DNA from: JAAYEL01 sp964345835
GTDB taxonomy: Bacteria > Bacillota > Clostridia > Tissierellales > Peptoniphilaceae
Assembly: GCA_964345835.1 (NCBI GenBank)
Contig: CAYFSL010000004.1
Coordinates: 1 to 64,000 of the forward strand
DNA: 64,000 bases
Reading direction: 5' to 3'
Both the position numbers and the translations under genes were made by a program. A model generated the notes under the pieces. It was not told the origin of the DNA, ran no database searches, and was given only the letters and a program-made list of their open reading frames with translations. Position 1 is the stretch's first letter. Each line of letters starts with the position of its first letter. This document shows, in pieces, positions 42,365-50,734 of this stretch.

Positions 42365-43161
42365 AATATATACTTCAAGGCAATCACTGCCCCTATAAAA
42401 ATATTCATACCTATTAAGATAAGTATATCCTTTGTTTCTAGCTTCAAGGGATTAAGCTTTGTCCTTCCTTCTGCCCCTCTATAGCACCTAGATACCATAG
42501 CAACTGATAGGTCATCAGCCCTCTTAAATGAGTTTAAGAAAAGAGGAACTAGAAGGGGAATCATACTCTTAGCTTTTTTGAATACATTTCCCGACTCAAA
42601 ATCAGCCCCCCTAGCCATTTGAGCCTTCCTTATCTTATCCGCTTCTTCGAATAAAGTAGGCACAAATCTTAAGGCTATTGAAATCATCATTGATAGCTCG
42701 TGGGTAGGAAATTTTATTAGCTTTAAAGGCTTCATTACTCCCTCTAATCCATCCGTCAAAGATATTGAACTGGTAGTTAGGGTAAGAATTGATGTTCCTA
42801 ATACAAGTAATATAATCCTTATTGACATGAAGGCTGCCCTTATAAGCCCTTCCTTTGATACTGAAAACTTCCAAAGCTGGAATATAACTTCCCCAGGAGT
42901 TACCAAAATATTTAATATAGCAGTAAAGACTATGACAAATATTAGAGGTCTTACTGATTTAAGGATTATCTTAAAATTTATTCCTGCGATTGCTATTGTA
43001 GCTATTAGCAGTAGGAAAAATGGAATATATAATAGAAAACTTTCCACAAAAAATATTCCAACCATATATAAAAATACGCAGATTATTTTGACCCTTGGGT
43101 CAAGCCTATGGATTATTGATTGACCAGGTATATATTGTCCTAAAGAAATATTACTCGCCAT
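42361..43161 (-). CDS. ecfT: ECF transporter membrane subunit T
   Basis: 266 residues from the ATG at 43161, which has AAGGAGG upstream; the frame is open twelve codons further, inside ecfA2. IHRLDPRVKI near the N-terminus, five to six membrane segments, and the paired coupling-helix motifs AQMARGADFE and VSRCYRGAEGRT that contact the ATPases. It forms the general vitamin-uptake energising module with EcfA1 and EcfA2; the substrate-binding S units are encoded elsewhere. Confidence 0.96.
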   Translation of the reverse strand: MASNISLGQYIPGQSIIHRLDPRVKIICVFLYMVGIFFVESFLLYIPFFLLLIATIAIAGINFKIILKSVRPLIFVIVFTAILNILVTPGEVIFQLWKFSVSKEGLIRAAFMSIRIILLVLGTSILTLTTSSISLTDGLEGVMKPLKLIKFPTHELSMMISIALRFVPTLFEEADKIRKAQMARGADFESGNVFKKAKSMIPLLVPLFLNSFKRADDLSVAMVSRCYRGAEGRTKLNPLKLETKDILILIGMNIFIGAVIALKYIL

Positions 43162-44020
43162 CTTGAGTACCTCCTTTTTGTTTAAGGATAGCTTCAAGAG
43201 CTTCTTCGACAGTCAATACCGTTTTATCAAACTTATATCCTTTTTTTTCTAATAGTTTTGTAGCCTTAGTAATTTGAGGTACATCTAGGCCAATTTCTTC
43301 CAGTTTCTCATCCATAGAGTAGACCTCCCTTGGATCAGCGTCTGCAAAGACCTCTCCCTGATGCATAACAATTACCCTGCCTGCTAGCTTTGCTATATCT
43401 TCCATTGAGTGGGAAACGATTATGACTGTTACATCTTCATTCAAATCGTAAAAGTTTTTAATTTCTGCTAATATACTGTCCCTAGCTGATGGATCAAGTC
43501 CTGCTGTTGGCTCATCTAATATCAAATATTTAGGCCTCATAGCTATAACTGATGCTATAGCCACCCTCCTCTTTTGACCACCAGATAAGTCGAATGGTGA
43601 TTGGTCTTTAAGCTTTTCATAGTCAAGCCCGACCATCTCCATTGCTTCCCTTACACGAACCCTTATTTCTTCTTCGGCAAGCCCTAAATTACTAGGTCCA
43701 AATGCTATATCCTTTTCAATTGTTTCTTCGAATAATTGGTATTCAGGATATTGAAAAACAAGTCCTACAAGTTGCCTTATTTTTTTAAGGTCCTTGCTAT
43801 TTTTGGAAGTATCTAGTCCGTCTACCTCAACTTTTCCACTGGTTGGGTGTAATAGGGCGTTTAGCATTTGAACAAGGGTTGACTTACCAGAACCCGTATG
43901 GCCAATTAGCCCGATAAACTCATGCTCTTTTATCTCCAAATTAACATCCTTTAAAGCATGACTTTCAAAGGGGGAATTGGGATTATAGGTATATCTTACA
44001 TTATCTATAATAATACTCAT
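43151..44020 (-). CDS. ecfA2: ECF transporter ATPase A2
   Basis: 289 residues. Walker A GHTGSGKST, Q-loop FQYPEYQLFEE (a sequence typical of EcfA2), signature LSGGQKRRVAIA, Walker B LILDEPTAGLDP and switch His in VSHSMEDIA. It overlaps both neighbours. Confidence 0.97.
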   Translation of the reverse strand: MSIIIDNVRYTYNPNSPFESHALKDVNLEIKEHEFIGLIGHTGSGKSTLVQMLNALLHPTSGKVEVDGLDTSKNSKDLKKIRQLVGLVFQYPEYQLFEETIEKDIAFGPSNLGLAEEEIRVRVREAMEMVGLDYEKLKDQSPFDLSGGQKRRVAIASVIAMRPKYLILDEPTAGLDPSARDSILAEIKNFYDLNEDVTVIIVSHSMEDIAKLAGRVIVMHQGEVFADADPREVYSMDEKLEEIGLDVPQITKATKLLEKKGYKFDKTVLTVEEALEAILKQKGGTQDGE

Positions 44021-44835
44021 AAGCTTTCCACCAATTCATCTATGCTCAAGATGCCTTTATCGATATTAAATCCATTTTTATTAAGTAGGTAGGCTAATTC
44101 AGTAACCTGAGGTACATCCAGGTGGAGAGACTTAATAAGCTCCACATTTGAAAATACCTCTTTTGGTGTTCCCTGAAAAACAACCTTCCCCTTTGCCATT
44201 ACTACAACCCTATCAGATAGGACTGCTTCATCCATGAAGTGGGTTATATTAATTACAGTCTTTTTCTCCTGCTTATTTAGGTAAAGAGCCGATCTCATAA
44301 CTGACTTTCTCCCTGTTGGGTCAAGCATTGCGGTTGGTTCATCAAAAACAACAACTTCAGGTTTCATAGCCAAGACTCCAGCTATAGCTACCCTCTGCTT
44401 TTGCCCTCCTGATAGCATATGAGGAGCATGTTTTTTATACTTGGTCATTCCGACAATCTCTAGGGCTTCATCCACCCTTTCTCTAAGCTCTGGTAGTGGA
44501 ATACCCATGTTTTCTGGTCCAAAAGCCACATCTTCTTCAACTATTGTAGCCACCATTTGATTGTCTGGGTTTTGAAACACCATTCCTACTTTTTTTCTAA
44601 CTTCCCAAATATCCGATTCTTTGGTGTTGATACCTGAAATGATAACATCACCCTCATCTGGTAGTATCTGTGCATTTAGCATTTTGGCTAGGGTTGATTT
44701 GCCTGAGCCATTATGTCCTAGTATAGTTACAAACTCACCATCTTTTATTTCTAGATTGATGCCATCTAAATGGTTTACCCTATGGTCATCATCCAATGGG
44801 TCGTAACTAAATTTTAAATCTTTTATCTCTATCAT
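44017..44835 (-). CDS. ecfA1: ECF transporter ATPase A1
   Basis: 272 residues; the second of two adjacent ATGs is taken because it is better spaced from GAGG. Walker A GHNGSGKST, Q-loop FQNPDNQMVATIVEEDVAFGPEN, signature LSGGQKQRVAIA, Walker B VVFDEPTAMLDP. First gene of ecfA1-ecfA2-ecfT-truA. Confidence 0.97.
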   Translation of the reverse strand: MIEIKDLKFSYDPLDDDHRVNHLDGINLEIKDGEFVTILGHNGSGKSTLAKMLNAQILPDEGDVIISGINTKESDIWEVRKKVGMVFQNPDNQMVATIVEEDVAFGPENMGIPLPELRERVDEALEIVGMTKYKKHAPHMLSGGQKQRVAIAGVLAMKPEVVVFDEPTAMLDPTGRKSVMRSALYLNKQEKKTVINITHFMDEAVLSDRVVVMAKGKVVFQGTPKEVFSNVELIKSLHLDVPQVTELAYLLNKNGFNIDKGILSIDELVESL

Positions 44836-44908
44836 CATAATCCTCTATATTTTTGTATAGACGCCAGTCGCCTTACATAATAGTTATACAATCTAATTTA
44901 TTCATAAA

Positions 44909-46402
44909 TTAAGATCTGTTGCTAGTCACTTTATTACTTTCTGGGTTATTTTTTTCCCTTGCATTTCTTCTAGCATTAATTGCCTGCTTTTCAAATTCTG
45001 TTGGTGAATAATTTGTAGAGCTTTCATATATTACAACAGGAGTTCCATATTTTACTCTTTCATATAGTTTTTTTACAGCCTCAAGAGGTGTATTTACACA
45101 TGATGAAGACCCGTTTGTTTTATAAATGTTTCCACCATACTTATTTCTATAGTAAGTGTCATGGATTCCTGATCCTGTCCAGCCTACATTGATCCAATAT
45201 TTGACATCAACAGCATATTTACCACCATCTTTTTCATTTCTTCCCCTTAAGACTGTAGGACTTTTCTTGTCCCTAACCTTATTAACTCCTACAGGAGTGG
45301 CAGCAGTCCTTAAACTTGCAAGACCACTAACTATTGGAGTAGAAAGAATAAGCTTTCCATCTTCGTAATACCACATGGTTTGCCTTGAAAGATCAATTTC
45401 TATATAAGTATTACCAATATCATCCTTTTTCCTGCTCATAGCAGTATATTGGAAATATTCTTCTTTTTTATACTCTATATCAACATTACCATCTTCCTTG
45501 TTTTCAATCATCTTTATAAGGTTGTCTAAGGTTTTTTGCCTGTCCATCTTCCAACCATAGATTCCTGGAGCGACCTTAATTTGTCCTATTCCTGTGGCAT
45601 TAAAAGTTCTTACAGTTCCATAGGTATCTGTCTTTTTTGCAATATCTGCTACATATTCCATGGCCCTTTCTTTATTAAGTTTTAGCCCATCTTCTCCATT
45701 ATCATAAAGGTCAAATAAGTCTTTTCCAGTCAAGGTATACTTTCTATCTTCAAAGTCAAAAACATATTTGTTTTTAGTCATTTCTTGAAGGTCTTTTAGC
45801 TCTTTTGCCAACACTGGACTATCAGAAGTTACCTTAGGTTTTTCATATAAATTAGATATATCCAGCTCGCTTTCGTCATTAACTAGACCGTCAATAACAG
45901 CCTTTTCAAATTTATCATAATCTAATTTGTTTCCAGCTAGCTCTTTTTTAATTAAGTATTCTTGCTTTTCTTCATCATATATAATCTTAGCATCTTCTGG
46001 TTCAACCTGGTTCCTATAGATAGGTGACTTTGTAAGTATATCCTTTAGCTTTGCTTCATCATATCTCGTATTATAACTAATCTTATAATCGTACTTTTTA
46101 AATATCTGGATTGGCCATAAAAAAGCTTTCTGATTAAGTTCTGGAGAGCCTGCTACTTCCTTACTTAATCCAATATCTTCTCCAGATATTAGTTGTTCCT
46201 TTTCATTCCTTCCTATTATCTTCATAGGGTCTGACGATTCTTTATAGGTAAACAAATCTTCCTTAGATGACAGACCATGGTCCACACCATTTACACTAGT
46301 CTTGGGATAGGTGTTAAAACTAAAATAAATAGCCCCCAAAACATAAATTGTTAGGACAATAATTCCTAGAAATATGCCTACGTTTTTCTTTGTATTTTTC
46401 AT
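44909..46402 (-). CDS. L,D-transpeptidase (YkuD) with peptidoglycan-binding region
   Basis: 497 residues. N-terminal membrane anchor (about 8-29), a long extracytoplasmic region with PG_binding_4-like repeats, then the YkuD domain with YIEIDLSRQTMWYYEDGKL, TPVGV, the SGIHDT His and the catalytic Cys435 in SSSCVN. It forms 3-3 cross-links in peptidoglycan or attaches proteins to it. It is inserted between rplQ and ecfA1, which are usually neighbours in Firmicutes. Confidence 0.93.
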   Translation of the reverse strand: MKNTKKNVGIFLGIIVLTIYVLGAIYFSFNTYPKTSVNGVDHGLSSKEDLFTYKESSDPMKIIGRNEKEQLISGEDIGLSKEVAGSPELNQKAFLWPIQIFKKYDYKISYNTRYDEAKLKDILTKSPIYRNQVEPEDAKIIYDEEKQEYLIKKELAGNKLDYDKFEKAVIDGLVNDESELDISNLYEKPKVTSDSPVLAKELKDLQEMTKNKYVFDFEDRKYTLTGKDLFDLYDNGEDGLKLNKERAMEYVADIAKKTDTYGTVRTFNATGIGQIKVAPGIYGWKMDRQKTLDNLIKMIENKEDGNVDIEYKKEEYFQYTAMSRKKDDIGNTYIEIDLSRQTMWYYEDGKLILSTPIVSGLASLRTAATPVGVNKVRDKKSPTVLRGRNEKDGGKYAVDVKYWINVGWTGSGIHDTYYRNKYGGNIYKTNGSSSCVNTPLEAVKKLYERVKYGTPVVIYESSTNYSPTEFEKQAINARRNAREKNNPESNKVTSNRS

Positions 46403-46433
46403 TTTTTGCTCCTAATCATATTTTAACAATAAT

Positions 46434-46442
46434 ATTATACCA
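46434..46442 (-). promoter_or_regulatory. L,D-transpeptidase promoter candidate
   Basis: Minus strand TGG-TATAAT extended -10, with a weak -35 (TTCCAT) at 17-base spacing, about 30 bases before the start codon. Confidence 0.4.
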
Positions 46443-46467
46443 TACTTGATTTATTCATGGAAAAGTA

Positions 46468-46563
46468 TAATAGAAAAGACGATATAGTTACCGTCTTTTA
46501 TCTCTTCTATTCATTGCTCCTATCTACTGCTAGTAGCTTTTTCTCCATACGCAATAATATTCC
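46468..46563 (-). ncRNA. Candidate small RNA between rplQ and the L,D-transpeptidase gene
   Basis: A promoter at 46571-46599 would start a transcript near 46563. The roughly 95-base RNA has an ATTGC/GCAAT stem enclosing a CTAC-TAGCA-GTAG hairpin. It ends in the hairpin AAAAGACG-CGTCTTTT (46474-46499) followed by CTATTAT. The L,D-transpeptidase gene has its own -10 beyond this hairpin. No ribosome binding site or convincing ORF lies within. The U tract is imperfect, so the RNA could also be a leader. Confidence 0.4.
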
Positions 46564-46570
46564 ATTTCCT

Positions 46571-46599
46571 ATAATAGCAAGTGGCAAGCTTTTTTGCAA
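46571..46599 (-). promoter_or_regulatory. Promoter in the rplQ/L,D-transpeptidase intergenic region
   Basis: Minus strand TTGCAA (46594-46599), 17-base spacer, TATTAT (46571-46576) with TGC extension. Confidence 0.5.
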
Positions 46600-46654
46600 T
46601 CTAATTTATAATCTGATATGTGACTATGCATTAAAACAAAAGAGTGACTTAAGG

Positions 46655-46689
46655 GCAAAAAAAAAGTCCGAAAAAATTTTCAGACTTTC
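46655..46689 (-). terminator. Terminator of the S10-spc-alpha ribosomal operon
   Basis: Minus strand AAAGTCTGAAAA pairs with TTTTCGGACTTT, followed by a long T run. It is eight bases after the rplQ stop. Confidence 0.92.
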
Positions 46690-46696
46690 CAATTTA

Positions 46697-47038
46697 TTAT
46701 ACTAATTCAAGTATTGCCATTTCTGTTCCATCGCCTCTACGAGGACCCATTTTTAAGATTCTTGTGTATCCACCATTTCTTTCTGCATATTGTGGAGCTA
46801 TTTCATCAAAAAGTTTCTTAACAACGTCTTCTTTATAAATATATGCTAAAGCTTGACGTCTAGCATGTAGGTCACCCTTCTTACCAAGGGTAATCATATT
46901 TTCAGCCATTCTTTGAGTTTCCTTAGCTCTTGTAACAGATGTTTCAATTCTGCCATTTTCAAAAAGTGATTGCACTTGGTTTCTCAACATAGCAGTACGG
47001 TGGTCAGTTCTTCTGCCTAACTTTCTTAAAGTTGCCAA
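46697..47038 (-). CDS. rplQ: 50S ribosomal protein L17
   Basis: 113 residues, starting at TTG with GGGGAGG upstream. LGRRTDHRTAMLRNQVQSL and YTRILKMGPRRGDGTEMAILEL are the family ends. Last gene of the alpha operon. Confidence 0.98.
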   Translation of the reverse strand: MATLRKLGRRTDHRTAMLRNQVQSLFENGRIETSVTRAKETQRMAENMITLGKKGDLHARRQALAYIYKEDVVKKLFDEIAPQYAERNGGYTRILKMGPRRGDGTEMAILELV

Positions 47039-47052
47039 ACTAATTACCTCCC

Positions 47053-48015
47053 CTATTCATCATCTTCTTTGGATTTTAATTCTAATCCTAAGCTATTTAT
47101 CTTTTTCTCTACTTCATCAAAAGACTTCGCACCAAAATTCTTTATCTTTGATAGCCAAACCCTATCTTTTGACACGATATCGCCAACAGTAGATAATCCA
47201 ACCCTCTTTAAGCAATTAAAGCTCCTTAAAGATAGGTCTAATTCTTCAATAGTTATTGATAGAACTTGATTGTCTTCTGTTTCTTCCTCTTCCTCATCTT
47301 GGAAAATCTCTTCATCTAAATCAGGAAGTTCTGTAAAGAAGTCCAAATAATTGATTAATACTTGTGCCCCCTCAGATACGGCTTCTTGAGGAGTAATTGT
47401 TCCATTAGTCCAAACTTCTAAAATAAGTTTGTTATAGTCAATTGTTTGTCCAACCCTTGTGTCTTCAACCTGGTAGTTTACTTTCTTTACAGGTGTGAAT
47501 GATGAATCTATTGCTATTAGGCCAATAGGATCATCTTCGGACTTATTTTGGTCGGCAAGGGAATATCCGCTTCCCTTAATAACATTTAGTTCCATATTAA
47601 TTGAACCTTCGTCGTTAACTGTACAGATATAGTGGTCTTTGTTAATGATTTCCAAATTAACATCTCCCGTAATATCACCAGCTGTTACAATTTTTGGTCC
47701 CTTAACATCTAGCCTAAGCTGAACCGGCTCAAAATTTTCTACTAGTCTTTTAATAGCTATGCCCTTAATATTAAGAATAATTTCAGGAACATCTTCAATT
47801 ACACCCTTTACAGTTGTAAACTCATGCAATACACCGTCATCAAATTTGATGCTTGAGATAGCGGTTCCAGGTAAAGAAGATAATAATACCCTTCTCAAAC
47901 TATTTCCAAGGGTTGTACCATATCCCCTTTCTAGGGGAGATAGGCTGAATTTCCCATAATTATTATCTTCATTTATATTCAAAATCTCAATTTTTGTGTT
48001 TAATTTATCGATCAC
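47053..48015 (-). CDS. rpoA: RNA polymerase alpha subunit
   Basis: 320 residues. N-terminal dimerisation domain with FSLSPLERGYGTTLGNSLRRVLLSSLPGTA-type motif and GVIEDVPEI. An acidic linker (EEIFQDEEEEETED) follows, then the C-terminal DNA-binding domain with LDLSLRSFNCLKR and KIKNFGAKSFDEV. The last two contact UP elements and activators. Normal alpha-operon position between rpsD and rplQ. Confidence 0.98.
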   Translation of the reverse strand: MIDKLNTKIEILNINEDNNYGKFSLSPLERGYGTTLGNSLRRVLLSSLPGTAISSIKFDDGVLHEFTTVKGVIEDVPEIILNIKGIAIKRLVENFEPVQLRLDVKGPKIVTAGDITGDVNLEIINKDHYICTVNDEGSINMELNVIKGSGYSLADQNKSEDDPIGLIAIDSSFTPVKKVNYQVEDTRVGQTIDYNKLILEVWTNGTITPQEAVSEGAQVLINYLDFFTELPDLDEEIFQDEEEEETEDNQVLSITIEELDLSLRSFNCLKRVGLSTVGDIVSKDRVWLSKIKNFGAKSFDEVEKKINSLGLELKSKEDDE

Positions 48016-48048
48016 GGATTTGCCTCCTGTGCATTTTGCTAGTCAATA

Positions 48049-48636
48049 TTACTTAGAGTATAATTCGACTATTAAACGTTCTTCAATTTCGAAGTCAATA
48101 TCTTCTCTTTCAGGTTGAGCTATTATTTTTCCTTCTAATTTTTCTGCGTCAACTGTGATCCACTTAGCTTGGTTCCAAGCCTTGTCATCAGTAGATTTGA
48201 ATATTTCTTTGTTTCTTGATTTTTCTCTTACAGTAATAACATCGTCAACTGAACAAATATATGATGCTATGTCTACCTTGTGGCCATTTACAAGGAAATG
48301 TCCATGAGAGATAAGTTGTTTAGCTTGATCTCTAGTCTTAGCAAATCCCATTCTATATACCACGTTGTCAAGTCTTAATTCAAGTAATCTAAGAAGGTTT
48401 TCACCAGTGATACCTTGCATTTTAGATGCCCTGTCGAACATAGTTCTAAATTGCTTTTCTAAAACACCGTAGATAAATTTAGCCTTTTGCTTTTCCCTTA
48501 ATTGTAGGCCGTATTCACTTAGCTTTCCTTGACCCTTTTGAGGGTTTCTGTTGCTCTTCTTATTTATACCTAACACTTGTGGCTCAATGCCCAAAGTTCT
48601 TGCTCTTTTTAATTTTGGTCCTGTATATCTTGCCAT
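48049..48636 (-). CDS. rpsD: 30S ribosomal protein S4
   Basis: 195 residues. MARYTGPKLKRAR start, EYGLQLREKQKAKFIYG, the S4 RNA-binding domain LELRLDNVVYRMGFAKTRDQAKQLISHGH, and YSK at the end. It lacks the zinc-binding cysteines, so it is the Cys-free form. Confidence 0.98.
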   Translation of the reverse strand: MARYTGPKLKRARTLGIEPQVLGINKKSNRNPQKGQGKLSEYGLQLREKQKAKFIYGVLEKQFRTMFDRASKMQGITGENLLRLLELRLDNVVYRMGFAKTRDQAKQLISHGHFLVNGHKVDIASYICSVDDVITVREKSRNKEIFKSTDDKAWNQAKWITVDAEKLEGKIIAQPEREDIDFEIEERLIVELYSK

Positions 48637-48648
48637 AATCGCCTCCTA

Positions 48649-49050
48649 TTAAACTCTTCTTCTCTTAGGTGGTCTACAACCATTATGTGGAATTGGAGTA
48701 ACATCCTTGATCATGTTAACTTCTAGTCCAGCTGCTTGTAAACTTCTTATAGCTGCTTCTCTTCCAGAACCTGGTCCCTTAACATAAACTTCAACTGTCT
48801 TTAAGCCATGTTCGATAGCTTTCTTTGCTGCTTCTTCAGCTGCTTGTTGAGCTGCGAAAGGTGTTGACTTTCTTGAACCCTTAAAGCCTAGTTGTCCGGC
48901 AGATGCCCATGAAATTGCATTACCGTTTAAGTCAGTCAATGTAACCATTGTATTATTAAAAGTAGAAACTATATGAGCTTGGCCTTGTTCAATACTTTTT
49001 CTTAGTCTTTTCTTAACACGTGTTGCACGTGCTTGCTTTTTATTTGCCAA
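48649..49050 (-). CDS. rpsK: 30S ribosomal protein S11
   Basis: 133 residues, starting at TTG with GGGGAGG upstream. FNNTMVTLTDLNGNAISWASAGQLGFKGSR-type core and DVTPIPHNGCRPPKRRRV end. Normal length and place. Confidence 0.98.
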   Translation of the reverse strand: MANKKQARATRVKKRLRKSIEQGQAHIVSTFNNTMVTLTDLNGNAISWASAGQLGFKGSRKSTPFAAQQAAEEAAKKAIEHGLKTVEVYVKGPGSGREAAIRSLQAAGLEVNMIKDVTPIPHNGCRPPKRRRV

Positions 49051-49065
49051 TTATTGTTCCTCCCC

Positions 49066-49410
49066 TTATTTCTTTCTGCCTTTTCTAGTCTTTGCATTAT
49101 TCTTAGTGTTTTGACCTCTAACAGGTAGATTCATTTTATGTCTACGTCCTCTATAACTGTTTATTTCACGAAGTCTTTTTATATTTAAAGATACATCTCT
49201 TCTTAAATCCCCTTCAAGGTGAAATTGAGAAATTTGCTCTCTTATAGCAGCTAAGTCTTGTTCTGACAAATCCTTCACTCTTGTGTCTGGATTAACTCCT
49301 GCTTCTGCTAGAATTTTATTAGATCTTGCTCTACCAATTCCGTATATATAAGTAAGTCCTATTTCGACTCTTTTTTCTCTTGGTAAGTCTACTCCTGATA
49401 TTCTTGCCAA
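49066..49410 (-). CDS. rpsM: 30S ribosomal protein S13
   Basis: 114 residues, starting at TTG (ARISGVDLPREKRVEI). GIGRARSNKILAEAGV and RRGRRHKMNLPVRGQ-like end with a basic tail. First ribosomal gene after rpmJ. Confidence 0.98.
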   Translation of the reverse strand: MARISGVDLPREKRVEIGLTYIYGIGRARSNKILAEAGVNPDTRVKDLSEQDLAAIREQISQFHLEGDLRRDVSLNIKRLREINSYRGRRHKMNLPVRGQNTKNNAKTRKGRKK

Positions 49411-49428
49411 ATTCCTACACCCCCTTAA

Positions 49429-49542
49429 TTATCCTTGTTTTTGTTTGTGCTTTGGATTTTCGCAAATTACCATTACTCTACCTTTTCTCTTGATAATTTT
49501 GCACTTTTCACACATTTTCTTAACTGATGGTCTAACTTTCAT
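49429..49542 (-). CDS. rpmJ: 50S ribosomal protein L36
   Basis: 37 residues, found by reading between rpsM and infA. MKVRPSVKKMCEKCKIIKRK at the start, then VICENPKHKQKQG. Three cysteines and a His form the zinc site of the C+ type. AAGGAGG is upstream. Confidence 0.97.
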   Translation of the reverse strand: MKVRPSVKKMCEKCKIIKRKGRVMVICENPKHKQKQG

Positions 49543-49555
49543 TAAAAAGTCCTCC

Positions 49556-49774
49556 TTACTTCTTTCTCCAAGTAATTCTGCCCTTTGTTAAATCGTAAGG
49601 TGATAATTCAACTGTTACTTTATCTCCTGGCAGAATTCTAATGTAGTTCATTCTTAATTTTCCTGATATATGAGCTGTTATTTGATGGCCGTTTGCAAGT
49701 TCTACAATAAAGATTGTATTTGGTAAGGCATCTATAACAGTTCCTTCAACCTCTATTACATCTTTGTTTGACAT
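49556..49774 (-). CDS. infA: Translation initiation factor IF-1
   Basis: 72 residues, an S1/OB-fold protein. VIEVEGTVIDALPNTIFIVEL, ISGKLRMNYIRILPGDKV and LSPYDLTKGRITWR are the family motifs. It blocks the A site during initiation. Confidence 0.98.
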   Translation of the reverse strand: MSNKDVIEVEGTVIDALPNTIFIVELANGHQITAHISGKLRMNYIRILPGDKVTVELSPYDLTKGRITWRKK

Positions 49775-49777
49775 AAG

Positions 49778-50074
49778 TTAAGTTTCCTCCTGTATTGTTC
49801 CTTGATTAATCAACTTCCTGATTAACGAATCATTGAAATCTCTATCTTCCTTCATTTCATTGAATCCATCGATGATTATGTTGGTCTTTTGCAAGTGTTT
49901 TACTTTCTTTTTTTTCGGCTTGGAAATTTTCCTTAATCTACCGTCTACAATCAACACATAATTATCATTTAAGATTTCATATACGATAAAACTTTCTTGT
50001 TTGTCTCTTCCAGCCTTTGACTTCACTATCTGTCCGATTGACAAATTGCAATCTGAATTTGTTTCTAACCTCAT
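49778..50074 (-). CDS. KOW-domain RNA-binding protein (L14e-like)
   Basis: 98 residues. The N-terminal SIGQIVKSKAGRDKQESFIVYEIL is a KOW-type motif as in clostridial L14e/L27e-like proteins. The lysine-rich RLRKISKPKKKKVKHLQKT follows, then an acidic tail. This gene is commonly found before infA in clostridia. Its role is not established; ribosome or RNA binding is inferred. The map gene that usually lies between adk and this position is absent. Confidence 0.9.
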   Translation of the reverse strand: MRLETNSDCNLSIGQIVKSKAGRDKQESFIVYEILNDNYVLIVDGRLRKISKPKKKKVKHLQKTNIIIDGFNEMKEDRDFNDSLIRKLINQGTIQEET

Positions 50075-50078
50075 ATAA

Positions 50079-50726
50079 CTACGCTTCTAGAGAATCTTTC
50101 ACATCATTATAAACTTTATCTATACTTTGGCTACCATCAAAATACAAGACCTTTCCTTGTTTTTCATAATAATCAACCAAAGGTTTAGTTTGTTCTTCGT
50201 AAATGTTTATTCTTGATTTCACCGTTTCTTCACAATCATCTGGTCTTTGGATTATATCGGAACCACATTGGTCACAGATTCCCTCTTTTTTAGGGGGTTC
50301 ATTGACTATATGGTAGGAATGTCCGCAACTTAGACACACTCTCCTTCCTGATATCCTCTTAACTAGAATCTCAGGAGCTACTTGAATATCCAAAACGTTA
50401 TTTACTTCTAGTCCATTTTCCTTTAGCCATTCATCAAGGGCCTTAGCTTGAACTAGATTTCTTGGGTATCCATCCAGAAGAAAACCATTCTTGACATCAT
50501 CTTTTGATAGCCTATCAAAAACTAGACCATTGGTAAGCTGATCGTCAACAAGCTCTCCTCTTGCTAAAATATCCTTAACTTTTTTGCCAAGTTCTGTTTC
50601 ATTTTTAATGTTTTCCCTAAAAATATCGCCTGTGGATACGTGAACAAGTCCATAGTCTGTTACCATTTTCTTCGCCTGAGTGCCTTTTCCCGCACCAGGT
50701 GGTCCCAATAAAATGTAAATCATCAT
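50079..50726 (-). CDS. adk: Adenylate kinase
   Basis: 215 residues, the long form. P-loop GPPGAGKGTQA, AMP-binding VSTGDIFRENI and GYPRNLVQA. The lid carries a zinc site, CLSCGHSY and CDQCG, as in Gram-positive enzymes. It balances AMP, ADP and ATP. It is in its usual place after secY. Confidence 0.98.
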   Translation of the reverse strand: MMIYILLGPPGAGKGTQAKKMVTDYGLVHVSTGDIFRENIKNETELGKKVKDILARGELVDDQLTNGLVFDRLSKDDVKNGFLLDGYPRNLVQAKALDEWLKENGLEVNNVLDIQVAPEILVKRISGRRVCLSCGHSYHIVNEPPKKEGICDQCGSDIIQRPDDCEETVKSRINIYEEQTKPLVDYYEKQGKVLYFDGSQSIDKVYNDVKDSLEA

Positions 50727-50734
50727 TTCTCCTC

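Noticed and set aside
46457..46705. An 82-codon open frame on the plus strand between the L,D-transpeptidase gene and rplQ
   Set aside because: No ribosome binding site, and it runs through the rplQ terminator into the end of rplQ. The structured minus-strand unit is a better reading of the region.
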